Positions 6,904 to 10,419 of a stretch of 10,419 nt of DNA are shown piece after piece. The translations under genes were made by a program, and so were the position numbers. The stretch's first letter is position 1. The number at the start of each line of letters is the position of its first letter. This DNA comes from CAYMRB01 sp964392615 (GTDB lineage: Bacteria > Planctomycetota > UBA8108), in the NCBI GenBank assembly GCA_964392615.1, contig CAYMRB010000361.1, positions 1 through 10,419 of the forward strand, written 5' to 3'. The notes beneath the pieces are model-generated. The model was not told the DNA's origin. It did no database searches and saw only the letters and a list, made by a program, of their open reading frames with translations.

Positions 6904-7905
6904 CTATCCCTCCGCCGCCGGCGACGGCGCGCTCGAGACCTCTTCGGGCTTCACGGGCTCGTCGGCGACCGGGTCGTCGACACCCGCGGGCGCGACCGGC
7001 GTCTTCTTCGCGGCGTCGCGCCCCTTCCTGCCGTTCTTCCTCTTTTTCTTCTTCTTCGCGGGCCGAGCGGGCTCGCCGGCACGGATCGCCTCTGCGTTCT
7101 TCGTCGCTGGCTCGATCATGCCGTTGTCGTCGCCGTGGAAGTGTTCGAGGAGCTCCATCGCCGCGTCCTCGACGAGGTCGGCGACGCGTTCGACGCGGCC
7201 CAGGAACCAGTGGTAGAGCAGCATCGCGGGAATCGCGACCGTCAGGCCGCTCGCCGTCGTCACCAGTGCTGCGTAGATACCGTTCGCGAGCGTCTCGGTG
7301 CGCGCCGAAGAGTCGGCGGCGCCGGCGTCCGAGAAGCACTGGATCATGCCGTAGATCGTGCCGAGGAGCCCGAGCAGCGGCGCGACCGACGCGACGACCG
7401 AAAGCGGTCGGAGGCGGCGCTTGAGCAGGTGGATCTCCTTCGCGAGCGCCTCTTCGAGGTGCTTCTCGGTCACCTTCTCGCCGCGATGCAGGCGCAGGAC
7501 GCCGGCGCGCAGCACGTTTCCGAGGATCGAGTTCGTGCTGGCGAGGAACGCGGCGGCCTCCTCGCGATCGTCGATCGACGGGTCATGGCGCGGCAAGCTG
7601 TGGAACACGCGCTCGAGGAGTCGCGGCGGTACGGTGCGTCGGCGTCGCAGGCTGATCGAGCGCTCGATCGTGACGGTCAGCGCGACCAGCGATGCCAGCA
7701 GGATCGGCACCATCAGCCAGCCGCCCTTCATGAGCAGCGAGTAGAGCGTCTCGTCGTCGTCGGCAGCGCCAGCGTCCGCGGCCGCCTGACCGACGGGCTG
7801 GGGGGCGGGCTGCGCCGTCGCGACGCCCGCGGACAGCGTCAGGATACCGCACGCCAACAGCGTGAGGGTCGCGCGGGGAATCGCTCGCTTCAACGGGTTC
7901 ATCAT
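6904..7905 (-). CDS. exbB: ExbB/TolQ-family proton channel protein with signal peptide and Lys-rich tail
   Basis: The protein has 333 residues from the ATG at 7905. Residues 1-31 look like a signal peptide ending ATA|Q, followed by a Gln/Ala/Asp-rich spacer. TM1 is about 62-82. TM2 and TM3 carry the family hallmarks ASVAPLLGLLGTIYGMIQCF (172-191) and GIYAALVTTASGLTVAIPAMLL (209-230). T183 and T216/T217 fall where ExbB has its conserved channel threonines. The channel works with ExbD to use the proton motive force. The C-terminus (about 260-333) is an unusual cytoplasmic tail with KKKKKRKNGRKGR (284-296), then a Pro/Glu/Ser-rich end. The start is uncertain: an in-frame TTG at 7926 would add 7 residues, and neither has a clear Shine-Dalgarno. 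The ATG (doubled, 7905 and 7902) fits the signal peptide. It follows the TPR gene by 61 bp with no terminator seen. Confidence 0.92.
   Translation of the reverse strand: MMNPLKRAIPRATLTLLACGILTLSAGVATAQPAPQPVGQAAADAGAADDDETLYSLLMKGGWLMVPILLASLVALTVTIERSISLRRRRTVPPRLLERVFHSLPRHDPSIDDREEAAAFLASTNSILGNVLRAGVLRLHRGEKVTEKHLEEALAKEIHLLKRRLRPLSVVASVAPLLGLLGTIYGMIQCFSDAGAADSSARTETLANGIYAALVTTASGLTVAIPAMLLYHWFLGRVERVADLVEDAAMELLEHFHGDDNGMIEPATKNAEAIRAGEPARPAKKKKKRKNGRKGRDAAKKTPVAPAGVDDPVADEPVKPEEVSSAPSPAAEG
6908..6913 (-). promoter_or_regulatory. Strong Shine-Dalgarno (GGAGGG) that decides the exbD start
   Basis: On the minus strand GGAGGG lies inside the last codons of exbB, 6 bases before the GTG at 6901. 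This spacing supports GTG as the exbD start and tight translational linkage of the two subunits. Confidence 0.75.
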
Positions 7906-7966
7906 GCGTCGTACTGGGAGTTTCAAGGTGCGTAGGGTCGTGTAGGGGGCCGGGAGGCGCGCGGCG

Positions 7967-10419
7967 TCAATCGGGCAGTCTCAGCAATCGCTTGCGCGCC
8001 AGCGCCGCTTCGTCGCGGTCGGCGAATTTCGCGACGACCTCGTCGTAGTACTTGCGGGCCTTCGCGAAGTCCTCGAGCGCCTCGAAGCAGCCGGCGGCTT
8101 GCAAGAGTGCGCGAGCGCTCCACTCGGCGTAGCTGTAGCGTGCCGGGACCTGGAGGAACTCCACGATCGCGTCCTCGTGCTTGCGTCGCGACACGAGGCA
8201 CTGGCCGAGCTGGAACTGCGCGCGCACCGGTCGCGGTCGCGGCCGCCGCGGCGACCCGGTACTCCTTCTCGGCGGAGTCGAGATCGCGCAGGTTCTCGTG
8301 GGCCCAACCGGCCGCGAACGCCGCGCGGTTCGACCAACGGCTCTGCGGGAAGTCGCGACGGAAGGCCTTGGCCGCGTCGAGCGCGCCGCGGAAGTCGCGG
8401 GTCTCGTTCAGGCATTCGGCGTAGCTGACGAGCGCTTGCTCGGCTTCCTTCGGCGTCGGGTCCATGCGGATGATACGGCGGAAGAGCTTCGCGGCCTCCT
8501 CGTGGTCACGCGCCGCGAGACGCGAGCGCGCAGCAAGGAGAGCCGTCGGTGCGAGGAGCTCGCTTTGCGGGTGTCCCGCGACGAGCTCCTCCCACGCGCG
8601 TTGCAGGGCCGCGCCGTCGTCGAGACGGTATGCGCACCACGCGAGCTGGTAGAGCGCCTTCTCCGAATGGCTCGGCAGCATGCGGAGCGGTTCGAGGAGC
8701 TTGCGCGCCTCGTCGTAGTTCTCCGCGTCGAACTCGAGCTCGGCGAACTCGAGCCGGGCGCTCGCGATGAGCTTGGCGTCCTTGCCGATCGCCGTCAGCG
8801 CGACGCCGTCGACCTCGGCGAGGAGGGCACGGTACTCGGCGATGGCCTTGCCGGCTTCCTCGAGGTTGCGGTAGCACCATGCGAGCTCGTAGTGCAATCG
8901 CGTCGCGGGCTGCGGGCGCTCGGCTGAGTCTCGCAGCGCCTCGAGCAGCGTCGCGGCCTTGCGGTAGTCTCCCTCGCGCGAGTACGTCACCGCTTCGGTG
9001 AGCTGCGCCTCGGCGACGTGCGGGGCGTTCGGATACTCGCGGCGCAGACGTGCGAGCGCGTCGCGCGTCTCCTCGTGGTTTCCGGAGCTCTCGAGGCTGA
9101 GCGCGAGCAGCCACAGCGCCTCGGCGTCGACGCGTCGCGCGTCGGTATCGCCGGCGCGATCGCCAGCGCCCTCGAGGATGCGGCGGTACCAGCGCTGCGC
9201 CGCCGCGTGATCGCCGTCCTTCTGCGCGATCCAGCCGAGGAAGCGCATCGCGAACGGCGCGTACTCGGAGTCGGCGGACGACGCGACGAACGCGGTGAAC
9301 ACCTCGCGCGCGGTGACCCAATCCTCCTGCTCGACCGCGATTTGACCGAGCTCGAAGCGGCTCTGCGCGCTCCACGGGCCGTCAGCATCAGCCGCGAGCG
9401 CGAGCTCGTACGCGTCGCGCGCGGCGGCGAGATCGCCGGAGAGCTGGTGGGCGTGGGCGAGCTTGAAGCGCGCCTCGGCCGCGAAGCGACCGGCGGTCGC
9501 GCTGTCGTCAGACGGACGCAGATAGCGCGTCAGGCTGTCGACGGCTTTGTCCCAACGTCGGCCCTGGTAGTGGCAGTCGCCGACGAGGAACCAGTACGCG
9601 CCGACGACGGGCGCGTCGCGTCCGAGCTGGCGGCCGAGCTCCGATGCCAGCGGGCCGCGCGCGATCGTGTTGAGCGCCGTCAGCGCCTTCTCGTGCTCGC
9701 CGCCGAAGAATGCGCACTCGGCGGATCGGAACTCCGCGACGAGCCGGTCAGCCGGCTGCAGCTCGGCGCCGAATCGACCGAGGTAGTCGCGGTAGAGCGT
9801 CGCGGCGACGTCGAACTCGCCGAGGAAGAAGCGGTTTTCGGCCGCGAGGTACGCGAGCTCGCGCGTGAAGCGCGCCGGCTGGGCGCCCTGCGCCGCGGCG
9901 AGCGTGCGCTCGCACAGCGCGACGGACTCGGCGTACTTCTTCGATCGGTGCAGCGCGTACGCTTGCAGATAGGTCGACTGGATGCCGCCGCCCTCGACGT
10001 CGCCGAGCACCTTGCTGGCTTCGTCGGCGCCGTTCGTCGCGAGAAGCTCGGTGACGAGCTCGAGCTGCAGCAGTCGACGATGGCGGCCATTCGCGTGCTT
10101 CTCGAGCGCGCGGCGCAGGATCTTGACGGCGGTCTCGTGCTTGTCGCGCGATGCGTATGCGCGTGCGAGCCACAGGCTCGCCTCCTCGCCGACCTCCGGC
10201 TGGTCGCGCAGCTCGATGAGGATTTTGGCGCCCGTGCGCAGCTTGTTGGTCTTCAGCAGACTGCGAGCGTGCAGAAGGGCGGCGCTCCTCGCATGGCGGC
10301 TCTTCGGGAACTCGGTGCGGAACGACCCGAGCGCGCGCTCGGCGTCGGCGTACTTCTCCTCGTGGAAGAGGCTCGACGCGAGTCCGCAGAGGCCGGTCTC
10401 ACGCCGCGATGGCTCGGTC
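7967..10419 (-). CDS. Long TPR-repeat periplasmic/envelope protein (CpoB/YbgF-like), 5' partial, with an apparent frameshift near 8218-8225
   Basis: The frame is open from the right edge, so the N-terminus and any signal peptide lie outside. About 730 residues are readable before the frame break and 86 after it. The sequence is a continuous run of tetratricopeptide repeats of about 34-40 residues, for example YLQAYALHRSKKYAESVALCERTLA, FKLAHAHQLSGDLAAARDAYELALA and YDEVVAKFADRDEAALARKRLLRLPD. The last is a typical terminal TPR of Tol-Pal-associated YbgF/CpoB proteins. After EKEYRVAAAAATATGARA the frame turns to arginine-rich nonsense, while another frame continues perfectly as RAQFQLGQCLVSRRKHEDA to a TGA at 7967. 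Adding one GC to the run restores a seamless protein. It is first of four same-strand genes; 61 bp separate it from exbB. A scaffolding role for the ExbBD complex or cell-wall partner is inferred; TPRs alone do not define a function. Confidence 0.8.
8218..8225 (-). other. Apparent frameshift site in a (GC)4 run within the TPR gene
   Basis: Plus-strand bases 8217-8226 read TGCGCGCGCA. Coding upstream (higher coordinates) and downstream of this point lies in two different minus-strand frames. One extra GC would join them into GARAQFQLGQC with no odd residue; deletion of one base nearby would also work. The short dinucleotide run and nearby GACCGC repeats make replication slippage or a sequencing/assembly error both likely. 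No slippery heptamer or obvious stimulatory structure is visible, so programmed frameshifting is less likely. Confidence 0.75.

Noticed and set aside
5564..7216. 550-residue plus-strand open frame across the fusion gene, exbD and exbB
   Set aside because: It is antisense to three well-supported genes, is very rich in Arg/Val/Asp as expected of high-GC shadow frames, and its FFLFFFFFAG stretch is just the complement of the ExbB Lys run.
6902..7339. Longer exbD reading frame starting at 7339
   Set aside because: The extra N-terminus is arginine-rich, overlaps exbB entirely and lacks family similarity; the GTG at 6901 has a strong Shine-Dalgarno.
7906..7966. Promoter for exbB (TTGAAA at 7926-7921)
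   Set aside because: No matching -10 box stands at suitable distance; the twofold CCCTAC repeat there is too short to interpret.

Overview
The window is about 70% G+C by eye and is densely coded with bacterial genes. Gene content suggests a free-living member of the PVC group, most likely an uncultured planctomycete. The supporting features are a secreted glycosidase-like TIM-barrel protein with tandem N-terminal helical repeats, a squalene-cyclase-type alpha/alpha toroid fused to membrane segments, and a long TPR protein next to an ExbB/ExbD pair. This assignment is an inference from architecture; no 16S or other marker gene is present.

Layout: bases 1-60 are a perfect hexamer tandem repeat directly abutting the first gene. 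Bases 62-2362 (+) encode a secreted, about 766-residue glycoside-hydrolase-like protein, probably followed by a short hairpin terminator. Everything from 2456 to the right edge is on the minus strand and reads as one operon, transcribed from the right edge leftward: a long TPR protein (5' end outside the window, with one apparent frameshift near 8220), an ExbB/TolQ-type proton channel subunit, an ExbD/TolR-type subunit, and a 1340-residue three-helix membrane protein. The two transcription units converge at 2363-2455.

The main result is this operon. ExbB and ExbD form a proton-driven motor that in known Ton and Tol systems drives a TonB or TolA partner. No separate tonB or tolA is present. 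The gene in that place, 6 bp after exbD, encodes a fusion: an N-terminal helix, a PD40/TolB-like beta-propeller, a helical hairpin whose second helix carries a TonB-like Ala-x-x-Ile-His signature, a very long Pro/Ala-rich linker of about 540 residues, and a C-terminal alpha/alpha toroid of the squalene-cyclase/prenyltransferase fold. With the TPR gene (which recalls CpoB/YbgF), the locus contains counterparts of TolQ, TolR, TolA, TolB and CpoB, with TolA-like and TolB-like parts fused and the usual C-terminal domain replaced by a toroid. I infer a Ton/Tol-like envelope energy-transduction system with an unusual effector. The domains can be seen in the sequence; the function is a hypothesis.
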